From contig JABJEK010000079.1 in assembly GCA_018702955.1 (NCBI GenBank), positions 18,876 through 82,875 of the forward strand: 64,000 nucleotides of DNA, read 5' to 3'. Shown piece by piece: positions 1-8,912 of the stretch (positions are counted from its first letter, which is position 1; each line of letters begins with the position of its first letter). The translations under genes were made by a program, and so were the position numbers. The notes below the pieces were generated by a model. It was given only the letters and a program-made list of their open reading frames with translations, was not told where the DNA came from and did no database searches. This DNA comes from Rhodospirillaceae bacterium (lineage in GTDB: Bacteria > Pseudomonadota > Alphaproteobacteria > UBA6615).

Positions 1-140
1 TGCAGATCGGCCACCAGTAGATCGCCTGTGTCCGGCAGCCAGGCGGCACCGGAATGGTCGAGGATGATCTGTTGCCCGGCGATATCAATCGCGACAGCCT
101 TGCGTTGATCAGCCGGTTGAGAATTTCCGTCAGGCGGCAT
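1..140 (-). CDS. pdeM: Metallophosphoesterase, ligase-associated PdeM-like (N-terminal fragment, runs off window)
   Basis: Reverse strand from CAT at 138-140 reads MPPDGNSQPADQRKAVAIDIAGQQIILDHSGAAWLPDTGDLLVADL, typical PdeM N-terminus; follows and overlaps the Lhr-like helicase stop. Confidence 0.7.
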   Translation of the reverse strand, partial: MPPDGNSQPADQRKAVAIDIAGQQIILDHSGAAWLPDTGDLLVADL

Positions 141-2586
141 CGAAACCGAGCTCCTTGGTGTCCACATTTTCCATGGCCTCAGAGATAAGATCTTCGGCCG
201 ATTCTCCAAGCAACTCGTCGATCGCCGCGCCGTAAACGCTCTCGCGGCCAATCTCGAGCAGGATCGGCACGGCCAGCGGCGAGACCCGGTCGAGATGACG
301 TTGGGTTATGCGGCCGCGCACCCGGGCCAGCATATCCGAAAGGCGGCGCACGTCCGTCAGGCCCGAGCCGGCGTCGGCCCGCGTGGCCCGCAGCAGGATG
401 TGATTGGGCTCGTGGGAGCGCAGCACGTCGTAGATCAGGTCCGAGTTGAACGTCACCTGGCGGCGGGTTTTTTCCTCGCCGGGATGGCGGCGCTGGATCA
501 GCCCGGCGATCACCGCGACGTTGCGGAACGTGCGTTTGAGCATGGATGATTCGGCCATCCACGCCTCGAGGTCGTCGCCCAGCATATCCTCATCGAACAG
601 CGCATCGAGGTCGGCCCCTTCGCAGGATTTGGTGCTCCACACGCCAATCACATAATCCGTCGCCACAAAGCCCAGCGGCCCCAGTCCCGCGCGCTCCATG
701 CGCCGGGTGAGCAGCATGCCCAGGGTCTGGTGGGCGTTGCGCCCCTCGAAGCAGTAGGCGACGAGGTAGTGTTTGTTTGCGCGGGGAAAAGTCTCGATCA
801 GCAGCCCGTCGCGCGACGGCAATACCGAGCGCCAGCGCTGGACATCGAGCCAGTTCGAGACCTGTTCGGGCAGGTCCGCCCAGGTCTTCGGATTCGACAG
901 GATCATGCGCACCCGGTCGGCGAGATGGGTCGATAGCGGGAACCGCCCGCCCACATAGGCGGGTACCGCCGGGGCGTCGCCCTTACCCGGGCGCGTGATC
1001 ACGCTGGTCTCGCGAACCTCGACGAATTCAAGCAGGCGGCCCGCGAAAACAAACGTGTCGCCGCCGGTCAGGTGGTTGACGAAGCTCTCCTCTACTTCGC
1101 CCAGCACCCGGCCGCGGCCCATCCTGACCTTGAGGGTCGGCGCCTCGACGATGGTGCCCACATTCATCCGGTAGTCGCGCACCGCCGCCTTGGTCGCGAT
1201 CTCGTAAGTCCCGTTGGAGGTCCGGAATAGTCGCTGAAACTTCTTGTAGCCGCCGAGTGCGTATCCGCCCGTGGCCACGAACTCGAACACGTCGTCGAAA
1301 TCCTCGCGCGACAGATCCATATACGGCCCGGCGGTCCGCACCTGCTCGAACAGCGTGTCGCGATCCACCGGCCCGGCACAGGCCGTGCCCAGGATGTGCT
1401 GCGCCAGCACGTCGAGCCCGCCCGGGCGTGCGGGCAGGCCGTCGAGTGTGCGCGCGCGCACCGCATCGACCGCCGCGCGGCATTCGAGCACCTCGAACCG
1501 GTTGGCCGGCACCAGCACTGCCCGGCTCGGGCTATCCAGCCGATGGTTTGAACGCCCGACCCGTTGCAGGAGCCGCGTCGAGCCCTTCGGGGCGCCGACC
1601 TGGAGCACCAGATCGACCGCGGCCCAGTCCACGCCCAGATCGAGCGACGACGTCGCGACCACGGCGTCCAGATCACCCCGCGCCATCGCCGCCTCGACCT
1701 TGCGGCGCTGCTCCGGCGCGAGGCTGCCATGGTGCAGTGCGATCCGCAGGTCGTCCTCGTTCATCCGCCAGAGTTCCTGGAAGATGATCTCGGCCTGGGC
1801 GCGGGTGTTCACGAACACGATCGTCGTCCCCGCATCGCGCAGCTGGTCGTAGATCTCGGGGATCGCATGGGTGCCCATATGGCCCGACCAGGGCATCTCC
1901 ACGGCCGTCTCCAGCACGTCGATGCGCGGTTCTGCCCCGCTTTCGCCGAGGACGAGAGACACGTCATTGGCGTCGCGTGTCGGCGACAGCCAACGCCGCA
2001 GCCGGTCGGGCTCGGCCACCGTCGCGCTCAGGCCGACCCGGCGCGCGCTGGGCGCGAGCGCCGTCAGACGGGACAGGCCGAGCGACAACAGATCGCCGCG
2101 CTTGTTGTCCTCCAGCGCGTGCAACTCATCGACGATCACGCAGCGCAGCCGGCCGAAGATCGCGGGCGCATCCTCATAGGACAGCAGCAGCGCCAGGCTC
2201 TCCGGCGTGGTCATCAGCATCTGTGGCGGGGAGCGCCGCTGGCGCTGGCGCTTCGATTGCGGCGTGTCGCCGGTCCGGGTCTCGGCGCGGATCGGCAGGC
2301 CCATCTCGGCGATCGGTATCTCGAGGTTGCGGTGGATATCCACCGCCAGCGCCTTCAGCGGCGAAATGTAGAGCGTGTGCAGACCTTCGGGCGGCGCGTC
2401 AGTCTTCGTCAGTTCCACCAGGCTCGGCAGGAACCCGGCGAGCGTCTTGCCGCCGCCCGTCGGTGCGATCAGGAGTGCGGAGCGCCCGGCCGCCGCAGCG
2501 TCCAGCATCTCCAGCTGGTGGGGGTGCGGTGCCCAGTTGCGGCCGGCAAACCAGCCGGACAGAGCGGCCGGCAAACGATTACGCAT
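130..2586 (-). CDS. Ligase-associated DNA repair DEXH-box helicase (Lhr family)
   Basis: 818 aa ORF; motifs APTGGGKT, VDELHAL, GLSAT, QRVGRSNHR. Confidence 0.92.
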   Translation of the reverse strand: MRNRLPAALSGWFAGRNWAPHPHQLEMLDAAAAGRSALLIAPTGGGKTLAGFLPSLVELTKTDAPPEGLHTLYISPLKALAVDIHRNLEIPIAEMGLPIRAETRTGDTPQSKRQRQRRSPPQMLMTTPESLALLLSYEDAPAIFGRLRCVIVDELHALEDNKRGDLLSLGLSRLTALAPSARRVGLSATVAEPDRLRRWLSPTRDANDVSLVLGESGAEPRIDVLETAVEMPWSGHMGTHAIPEIYDQLRDAGTTIVFVNTRAQAEIIFQELWRMNEDDLRIALHHGSLAPEQRRKVEAAMARGDLDAVVATSSLDLGVDWAAVDLVLQVGAPKGSTRLLQRVGRSNHRLDSPSRAVLVPANRFEVLECRAAVDAVRARTLDGLPARPGGLDVLAQHILGTACAGPVDRDTLFEQVRTAGPYMDLSREDFDDVFEFVATGGYALGGYKKFQRLFRTSNGTYEIATKAAVRDYRMNVGTIVEAPTLKVRMGRGRVLGEVEESFVNHLTGGDTFVFAGRLLEFVEVRETSVITRPGKGDAPAVPAYVGGRFPLSTHLADRVRMILSNPKTWADLPEQVSNWLDVQRWRSVLPSRDGLLIETFPRANKHYLVAYCFEGRNAHQTLGMLLTRRMERAGLGPLGFVATDYVIGVWSTKSCEGADLDALFDEDMLGDDLEAWMAESSMLKRTFRNVAVIAGLIQRRHPGEEKTRRQVTFNSDLIYDVLRSHEPNHILLRATRADAGSGLTDVRRLSDMLARVRGRITQRHLDRVSPLAVPILLEIGRESVYGAAIDELLGESAEDLISEAMENVDTKELGFDAA

Positions 2587-2619
2587 CGAACACCCGGTTT
2601 TCTGCGTGTCGCATTTGTC

Positions 2620-3027
2620 TCAGCCGAATGCCCGACGCAGATCCGTGAGCCGCGTGCCCAATGCGTCGGACGCGTAGGACAACGGCGGCGCCACGCCCCA
2701 GATCGGGTTCGGCCAGGCCGCATCATGGGTGTGGCGCGCGACGATGTGGATGTGAAGCTGGGGCACCATGTTGCCGAGTGCGGCGACGTTGATCTTGTCC
2801 GGCTCAAACAGTTCCATCAGCGCCTCACTCGCGCGACTGATTTCGCGGCCGGCGGTCACCATGTCGTCGGGCGAGAGGTCATGGAAGTCCCGCAAATCCG
2901 GGCGCGCCGGCACCAGCACCAACCAGGGATAGTTTGCGTCGGTGAGTAGGAGCACCTCGCACAGGGGCCAGGCGCAGACGGACACCGTGTCGGCGGCGAG
3001 CTGGGGGTGGAGTTCGTAATCGGTCAT
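2620..3027 (-). CDS. HIT family protein
   Basis: 135 aa ORF; histidine triad-like MVPQLHIHIVARH. Confidence 0.88.
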   Translation of the reverse strand: MTDYELHPQLAADTVSVCAWPLCEVLLLTDANYPWLVLVPARPDLRDFHDLSPDDMVTAGREISRASEALMELFEPDKINVAALGNMVPQLHIHIVARHTHDAAWPNPIWGVAPPLSYASDALGTRLTDLRRAFG

Positions 3028-3155
3028 GGCTGAGTGTGCATCCGTTGGGCCTGAGGCCGGGTAGTCTAGCGCGACGAGGCCGAGAGCTCACCCGGCTAGT
3101 GCAGACGGGCCGCCTGGTGCAAACTCGAACCACCAATACGAATGGAAGAAACGCC

Positions 3156-4139
3156 ATGAAAGCCGTCTGGTATGAAGAACTCGGACCCGCCCGTGCGGTC
3201 CTGACGTTTGGTGAAATGGATTCACCCGATCCCGGCCCCGGCGACGTCCGCGTGAAGCTGCATGCGTCCGGCGTGAACCCGGCCGACGTGAAACGCCGGG
3301 GGCTCGGTACCTACGGCATGGAATATCCGCGCATTATCCCCAACAGCGACGGCGCCGGGATCATCGACGCGGTCGGCGACGGGGTATCGGACATCGAGGA
3401 AGGCCAGCGGGTCTGGCTGTTCAACGGCCAGCGGCAAGGCCGCGCGTTCGGCACTGCGGCGGAATACATCACACTCGCTTCATGGCTCGTGGCACCCCTG
3501 CCCGACGCCCTCAGCTTCGACGAAGGGGCCTGCCTGGGCATCCCCTGCATGACCGGCCACCACAACGTGTTCTCCAGTGGCCCGGTCACCGGAAAGACCA
3601 TCCTGGTGACCGGCGGCGCGGGTGCGGTCGGCCACTACGCGGTGCAGTGGGCCCGCTGGGGTGGTGCCACGGTCATCGCAACAGTCAGTTCCGACGAGAA
3701 AGCCGCCCATGCGAAAGCCGCAGGCGCGCATCACACGGTCAACTACCGGGACACCGACGCCGCCGACCAGATCCTGGAACTGACCGGCGGCGAAGGTGTT
3801 GATCGCGTTGTTGAAGTCGACCTGGCCGCCAATCTCGACCTGACGGCCAGGGTTCTCGCCACGGGCGGCACGATCTCGGTCTACGCCACCACCGGCGACC
3901 CGGAAAACCTCATGCTGCGGATGGCGCTGCGGAACGCGATCGTGCGGTTCATGGTCCTGCACAGCGTGCCCCGCGCGGCGATCGACCATGCGCGCGCCGA
4001 CATCACAGCGTGGCTGACCGCAGGAAACGGGCTGCACACCGTCGCCGGGGCGTTTCCGCTGAGCCAATGCGTGGAAGCCCATGAATTCGTGGAATCGGGC
4101 GCCAAGCTGGGCACGGTGATTGTCAGGCCGACCGAATAG
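3156..4139 (+). CDS. NADPH:quinone reductase / zinc-type alcohol dehydrogenase-like protein (MDR family)
   Basis: MKAVWYEELGPARAVLTFGEM start, GGAGAVGHYAVQWARWGGATVIATVSS Rossmann motif; start chosen at ATG 3156. Confidence 0.9.
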   Translation: MKAVWYEELGPARAVLTFGEMDSPDPGPGDVRVKLHASGVNPADVKRRGLGTYGMEYPRIIPNSDGAGIIDAVGDGVSDIEEGQRVWLFNGQRQGRAFGTAAEYITLASWLVAPLPDALSFDEGACLGIPCMTGHHNVFSSGPVTGKTILVTGGAGAVGHYAVQWARWGGATVIATVSSDEKAAHAKAAGAHHTVNYRDTDAADQILELTGGEGVDRVVEVDLAANLDLTARVLATGGTISVYATTGDPENLMLRMALRNAIVRFMVLHSVPRAAIDHARADITAWLTAGNGLHTVAGAFPLSQCVEAHEFVESGAKLGTVIVRPTE

Positions 4140-4165
4140 CGCCAGATCTGAGCGGGGGACAGGAC

Positions 4166-4780
4166 ATGCCGAAGAAGATCACGCGTTCCGAATGGGCCGT
4201 ACTCGCGGCGACACTGGCCTATATCGCGGTGTTCGGCGCGGTATTCATGTCGACGGGAAACCGCGAATTCCTCTGGTACATCATCACGCTGCTGATCCTC
4301 GTCGCTCTTGTCGGTGTCGGCCAGCGCAAGGCGGTCTTCCCGCCCGCGATCCTCTGGTCACTTTCCCTATGGGGATTCGTGCACATGGTCGGCGGCGGCA
4401 TGCCGGTCGGCGAAACCGTGCTCTATGGCCACGTGATCCTGCCGGTCTTTCAATCCGGCGAGATTGTGTTCCTGCGCTATGACCAGCTGGTCCATTTCTA
4501 TGGTTTCGGCATCACCGCATGGTTGCTGTGGCATCTGCTGCGACGTCATTTCCCGGAGATGGAAGGCAGCATGAGCATCTATGTATTCGCCGTCCTTGGG
4601 AGCATGGGGCTCGGCGCCGTGAACGAGATGATCGAGTTCGCAGCGGTCGTCATGTTTCCGCAAACCAATGTGGGCGGCTACGTCAACACAGCACTCGACC
4701 TCGTGTTCAACGCCGGCGGCGCCATTACAGCCATGGTGATTGTGGCGATCGCCGCTCCGGCACCAGCAAAACCCAGATAG
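4166..4780 (+). CDS. Integral membrane protein, DUF2238 (YjdF)-like
   Basis: 204 aa, multiple hydrophobic segments, DQLVHFYGFG motif. Confidence 0.6.
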   Translation: MPKKITRSEWAVLAATLAYIAVFGAVFMSTGNREFLWYIITLLILVALVGVGQRKAVFPPAILWSLSLWGFVHMVGGGMPVGETVLYGHVILPVFQSGEIVFLRYDQLVHFYGFGITAWLLWHLLRRHFPEMEGSMSIYVFAVLGSMGLGAVNEMIEFAAVVMFPQTNVGGYVNTALDLVFNAGGAITAMVIVAIAAPAPAKPR

Positions 4781-4859
4781 GGGGCCCGGCGAACCGGAGA
4801 ATGCGTCTGATAGGTTGCCAAATCGTCACGGTTTTGTGACATAAGAAAGCAAGTGGGGA

Positions 4860-4906
4860 GGCACCGGAAACACGGGTGCCGAAGACACCCGCAGTCCTTG
4901 CGGAGG
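4860..4906 (+). promoter_or_regulatory. Putative structured leader with competing hairpins upstream of the sterol desaturase-like gene
   Basis: GGCACC(4860-4865)/GGTGCC(4875-4880); GGGTG(4874-4878)/CACCC(4886-4890); CCGCA(4889-4893)/TGCGG(4899-4903), the last overlapping the GGAGG ribosome-binding site (4902-4906). Confidence 0.35.
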
Positions 4907-4913
4907 TTGTGCG

Positions 4914-5855
4914 TTGAGTATCGTTTTAGACGGGGGCGCCGACGCCATCACGGGCGACGGCAAACAGCGAAATATCGTCGGCTACGCGCTGACTTTTCTA
5001 CTCTGGCCCGGAATCCTGGCGGCCTGCCTCTACGGCACCTGGCTCGGCTTCGAGGCCGGCCATTCCGCGATCTATTTCAACATCACCTACCTGTTGCTGG
5101 CGCTGAGCCTGTTCACGCTCGAACGCCTGTTGCCCCATGAGCGCAACTGGCTCGACAATGACGGCCAGATCGGCCCGGACCTCGCCCACACACTCCTGAA
5201 CAAGGGCTTCGCTCAGGTCCTCGTCGTGGTCGGCGTGACCATCGGTATCGCCGAGGTGGCAGCCAGCAAGGGCGGCGGGTTCTGGCCCGGCGACTGGCCG
5301 CTCGCGTTCCAGATTATCCTCGGCATGCTGATCGCCGAGGCCGGCCTGTACACCGCTCATCGGGTGGCCCATGAATGGTCGCTGCTCTGGCGCTTCCACG
5401 CCGTGCATCACAGCGCCCCGCGCCTCTGGTTCTTCAACACCGGGCGCTTCCACGTGGTCGACACGGTGACCAGCATCCTGCTCAGCCAGCCGCTGCTGTT
5501 TCTGGCCGGTGCGCCGTCCGAGGTCTTCATCTGGGTGAACTCGACTACCGCCTTCATCGGCATGCTGACCCATTGCAACATCGAGATGCGCTTCGGGCCG
5601 CTGAACTATGTGTTCAACACCCCCGCCGTGCATCGCTGGCACCATTCGCGAAAGCCGGCGGAGGGCAACAGCAACTATGGTGAAAACCTGATGCTCTACG
5701 ATGTCCTGCTTCGGACGTTCTACTGCCCGAACCGGCGCCCCCCGACCGACATCGGCATCGACGGGCCGATGCCCGCCAGCTTCGCGGGCCAGGTGGCCCA
5801 GCCTTTTCGGCGTATTCAGGCGGCCCTGCCGGTCACCCATGACGACGACCAGTAG
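4914..5855 (+). CDS. Sterol desaturase / fatty acid hydroxylase family protein
   Basis: 313 aa membrane ORF with His clusters HRVAH, HAVHH, HRWHH; TTG start 7 nt after GGAGG. Confidence 0.88.
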   Translation: MSIVLDGGADAITGDGKQRNIVGYALTFLLWPGILAACLYGTWLGFEAGHSAIYFNITYLLLALSLFTLERLLPHERNWLDNDGQIGPDLAHTLLNKGFAQVLVVVGVTIGIAEVAASKGGGFWPGDWPLAFQIILGMLIAEAGLYTAHRVAHEWSLLWRFHAVHHSAPRLWFFNTGRFHVVDTVTSILLSQPLLFLAGAPSEVFIWVNSTTAFIGMLTHCNIEMRFGPLNYVFNTPAVHRWHHSRKPAEGNSNYGENLMLYDVLLRTFYCPNRRPPTDIGIDGPMPASFAGQVAQPFRRIQAALPVTHDDDQ

Positions 5856-5861
5856 AACGCT

Positions 5862-6596
5862 CTACTTCGCATCATGAAAGATGATCCCCAGCGTCGTGCG
5901 CGCGCCGCTGTGCAGTCGGCTCACGCCATGACGCATGGTCGCTCGGTAGTATCCGCGTGATCCCTGAACAGGCCGGTGGCGCACCGGGAAGATCACCGCG
6001 TCCCCCCGTTTAAGGGGCACCACCTCGACCCGCGACTGCTGGCGCGGGCGCTGCTCGGTCACGACGAACTCCCCGCCGGTGAAGTCCTTGTCCGGATCGG
6101 ACAGGAGAATGGTCGCCTGCAGCGGGAACACCTCGTCGCCATAGAGATCCTGATGCAGACGGTTGTGGTCACCGGGCCCATAGCGCAGCAGCAGCGGCGT
6201 GGGCTTTGTCTGACCGTTTGTATGACAAATCGCGCGATAGCCAGCGTGGTCAGCGGGATAGCGTTCGTCCACACCAAGTACCCCATTCCAGCGGTTGGCG
6301 ATCGCCGCGAGCGGTGGGTAGAGAGCCTCGCGCAGCGCCTGCACCACATCGGGCAGGGGATCATCGAAATACTTGTATTCACCCTGGCCGAAACCATGCC
6401 GGGCCATGATCACGTGATTGCGGAAGCTCGATTTCCCGTCATAACACCTCGTCAGCGCCGCACAGTCCTTCGCGCCGAGGAGCGACGGGATGCAGGCATA
6501 GCCCCATTCGTCGAGCCGGGAGCGCAACACATCTGCGTCGAGCGCCGACAAACGCGTCTTCATTCCTGACATCGGAACGCCTCCGGTTCTTGGCAT
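5862..6596 (-). CDS. 2OG-Fe(II) oxygenase
   Basis: HQDLYGDEVFPLQATILL ... RHGVSRLHSG double-stranded beta-helix motif; start could be the internal Met (MSGMKTR). Confidence 0.85.
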   Translation of the reverse strand: MPRTGGVPMSGMKTRLSALDADVLRSRLDEWGYACIPSLLGAKDCAALTRCYDGKSSFRNHVIMARHGFGQGEYKYFDDPLPDVVQALREALYPPLAAIANRWNGVLGVDERYPADHAGYRAICHTNGQTKPTPLLLRYGPGDHNRLHQDLYGDEVFPLQATILLSDPDKDFTGGEFVVTEQRPRQQSRVEVVPLKRGDAVIFPVRHRPVQGSRGYYRATMRHGVSRLHSGARTTLGIIFHDAK

Positions 6597-6646
6597 CAGA
6601 GCTCAGTCTGTATGGCCGCAGCATCCGCTGCCACCCGCTTCTTGCG

Positions 6647-7897
6647 CTATAGAGCGCGCGGGCGGCGCAGCAACATCCAGATAAAGGCCACGACCTGCAG
6701 CGCCAGTGCCACGCCGAACGCCGCGCGGTAGCCCATCACCGAATACGCACCATCCGCAGCAACCGGCCAGAGGTTGATGACTTCGCCCATCCCCCATTGC
6801 AGGGCGAACGCGGCGGCGAAAATCAGCAGGTTCTGGGCCGTGCTGGCGCGCCCGGCCAGCTCGGGTGGAAAAGCCCGCGCGAGCACCGAGAAAATCACCA
6901 CGCCGGTGGTGCCCGTGGCCCCGAAGACGAACCACAGCAAGCCCGGCGCGGACGTCCATTCGAACAACACCAGGAGCTGGACCAGAATGAAGAGCCCCAT
7001 GCCGGTTGCCGCCGTGACCAGCGGCGGAATATTCCGCCGCGCCAGCCTTTCAGCGGCGAACCCGACCACGACATTGCCGATGACGAATCCTCCCGCGCCG
7101 GCCAGCAAGGTGAAGCTGACAGTGCGCGAATCCAGCCCCGCGATGTCGCGCAACCATGGCCCCGCCCACAGGGTCTGGATGGCGAGGAAGCTGCCTTGTG
7201 ACAGCGCCGCAAGCGGCGCCACGCTCCAGAAAACGCCGCTGCGATAGACCGAGAACATGCCGCGAATGCGCGCCGCCATGGGTTCGCCGGCACCGGCGCG
7301 GGTGCGTTCGGGTGCGACGAACCAGATCATCACGGCGACGGCGAAGGTGGCGATTGCCAGCGCGACGAAGCCGTAGCGCCAGCCAACCACGCTCACCAGC
7401 GCTTCGGTTGGCGCGGTGGCGACCATCGCACCGAGCCCGCCGAAGGCGACGACCAGGCCGTTCATCAGGGGCAGCTTGTCGCCCGGGTACCATTCGCTCA
7501 TCGCCTTGAAGGCGCCCATCAGACAGGCCGCCACGCCGAGCCCGATCAACGCCCTGCCCAGCACGAGGCTCCACAGCCCGTCGCCGATGGAAAACAGGAA
7601 TGCGCCGATGGCGGCGACCAGCAGCAGGCCGGTCACCACGCGGCGTGGCCCGTGACTGTCAAGATAGATGCCGACGGGAATCTGGGCAGAGGCAAACGCG
7701 ATGAAATAGGCGCTGGTCAGCATGCCGAGCTGGCCCGGGGACAGAGACATCTCCAGCGCCAGATCCGGCCCGATCACCGCGTTCACGGTGCGATACAGAT
7801 AGGAGAAGAAATAGCCGAGCGCGAACGGCAGGAAGATCAGCGCGAACAGACGTGCGGCGGGTGGCCGGTCTTCCGACCGATCGAGAACATCTGCCAT
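6647..7897 (-). CDS. MFS transporter
   Basis: 416 aa, ~12 hydrophobic segments, LDSHGPRRVV loop motif. Confidence 0.9.
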   Translation of the reverse strand: MADVLDRSEDRPPAARLFALIFLPFALGYFFSYLYRTVNAVIGPDLALEMSLSPGQLGMLTSAYFIAFASAQIPVGIYLDSHGPRRVVTGLLLVAAIGAFLFSIGDGLWSLVLGRALIGLGVAACLMGAFKAMSEWYPGDKLPLMNGLVVAFGGLGAMVATAPTEALVSVVGWRYGFVALAIATFAVAVMIWFVAPERTRAGAGEPMAARIRGMFSVYRSGVFWSVAPLAALSQGSFLAIQTLWAGPWLRDIAGLDSRTVSFTLLAGAGGFVIGNVVVGFAAERLARRNIPPLVTAATGMGLFILVQLLVLFEWTSAPGLLWFVFGATGTTGVVIFSVLARAFPPELAGRASTAQNLLIFAAAFALQWGMGEVINLWPVAADGAYSVMGYRAAFGVALALQVVAFIWMLLRRPRAL

Positions 7898-7912
7898 CTA
7901 GAGGATCATCTT

Positions 7913-8692
7913 CTAGCGGCCACGGAACTTTGGTTTTTCACGCGCCTTGAACGCGTTGTAACCAGCCATGTAATCCTCGCTGTCCGCATAATCGAACTGG
8001 GCCTCGAGCTCGGCCCGGCTGAGCGGACGCGGATCGGCCAGGCGCGCCAGCGCGGCGCGGTGATAGCGGTGCGACAGAGGGGCGCCGTCGGCGATCCACC
8101 GCGCGGCCTTCATCACGTCTTCTTCGAGCTCGGCGTCAGGCACGACCCGGGTCAGCAGGTTCTTGGCGACAGCTTCCTCGGCGGAAATCGCCCGGCCCTC
8201 GAGCAGGATTTCCGCCGCGACCGCCCGGCCACCCGCATCGACCAGATACTGGACCAGGTGATAACCGAGGAAGAGCCCGATATTCTTCGCCGGCACGCCG
8301 AAGCGCCCGGACTCGCCCGAAATGCGCAGATCCGCGGCCAGCGCCAGCTCGAAGCCGCCGCCGATGCAGAAACCGTGGATCATGGCGATCACCGGATGGC
8401 GCGAATTGCGCACGCCCAAAAACGCCCGGTCGGTGGCGCGCTCATAGGCCTTCACCTTTTTACGGTCGGACCGCTCGGCCTCGAAATTTGTGATGTCTGC
8501 GCCCGCGCAGAACGCCTCGTCGCCCGCACCCCGCAGGATGATGCAGCGCAGATCATCGTCCTCGCCCAGCGCGTCGATGGTGTCGCCGACGGCGATCCAG
8601 TCTTCCATGCGCAGCGCGTTGCGCTTCTCGGTGCGGTGCAGGGACACGATGGCGATGTCGTCGCGGCGCTCGACCTGAACGGTGTCGGACAT
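7913..8692 (-). CDS. Enoyl-CoA hydratase/isomerase family protein
   Basis: Crotonase motifs AGADITNFE, HGFCIGGGFELALAADLRIS; start taken at MSDTVQVERRDD. Confidence 0.92.
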   Translation of the reverse strand: MSDTVQVERRDDIAIVSLHRTEKRNALRMEDWIAVGDTIDALGEDDDLRCIILRGAGDEAFCAGADITNFEAERSDRKKVKAYERATDRAFLGVRNSRHPVIAMIHGFCIGGGFELALAADLRISGESGRFGVPAKNIGLFLGYHLVQYLVDAGGRAVAAEILLEGRAISAEEAVAKNLLTRVVPDAELEEDVMKAARWIADGAPLSHRYHRAALARLADPRPLSRAELEAQFDYADSEDYMAGYNAFKAREKPKFRGR

Positions 8693-8790
8693 GGGATTCT
8701 CGCTTTTTGGGATGCCTAACGATTGGGCGGGCAGTATCGCGCAATTCGGGTCAGGTGGCGAGACGGGATAAGCCTCCACGCACCCCAATC

Positions 8791-8910
8791 GTCATACGCG
8801 GACTTGATCCGCGTATCTCACATAGACCGAGACGAGATGCCCGGATCAAGTCCGGGCATGACGGGTGTGAGTTGAGAGACGAGATGCCCGCATCAAGTGC
8901 GGGCATGACG
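8791..8910. repeat. Intergenic palindromic repeat cluster (three hairpin units)
   Basis: GTCATACGCGGACTTGATCCGCGTATCTCA (8791-8820) and two inverted copies (8834-8862, 8881-8909). Confidence 0.9.
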
Positions 8911-8912
8911 AT

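Noticed and set aside
8791-8910. CRISPR array
   Set aside because: Repeats are palindromic, alternate in orientation, have no regular unique spacers and no cas genes nearby.
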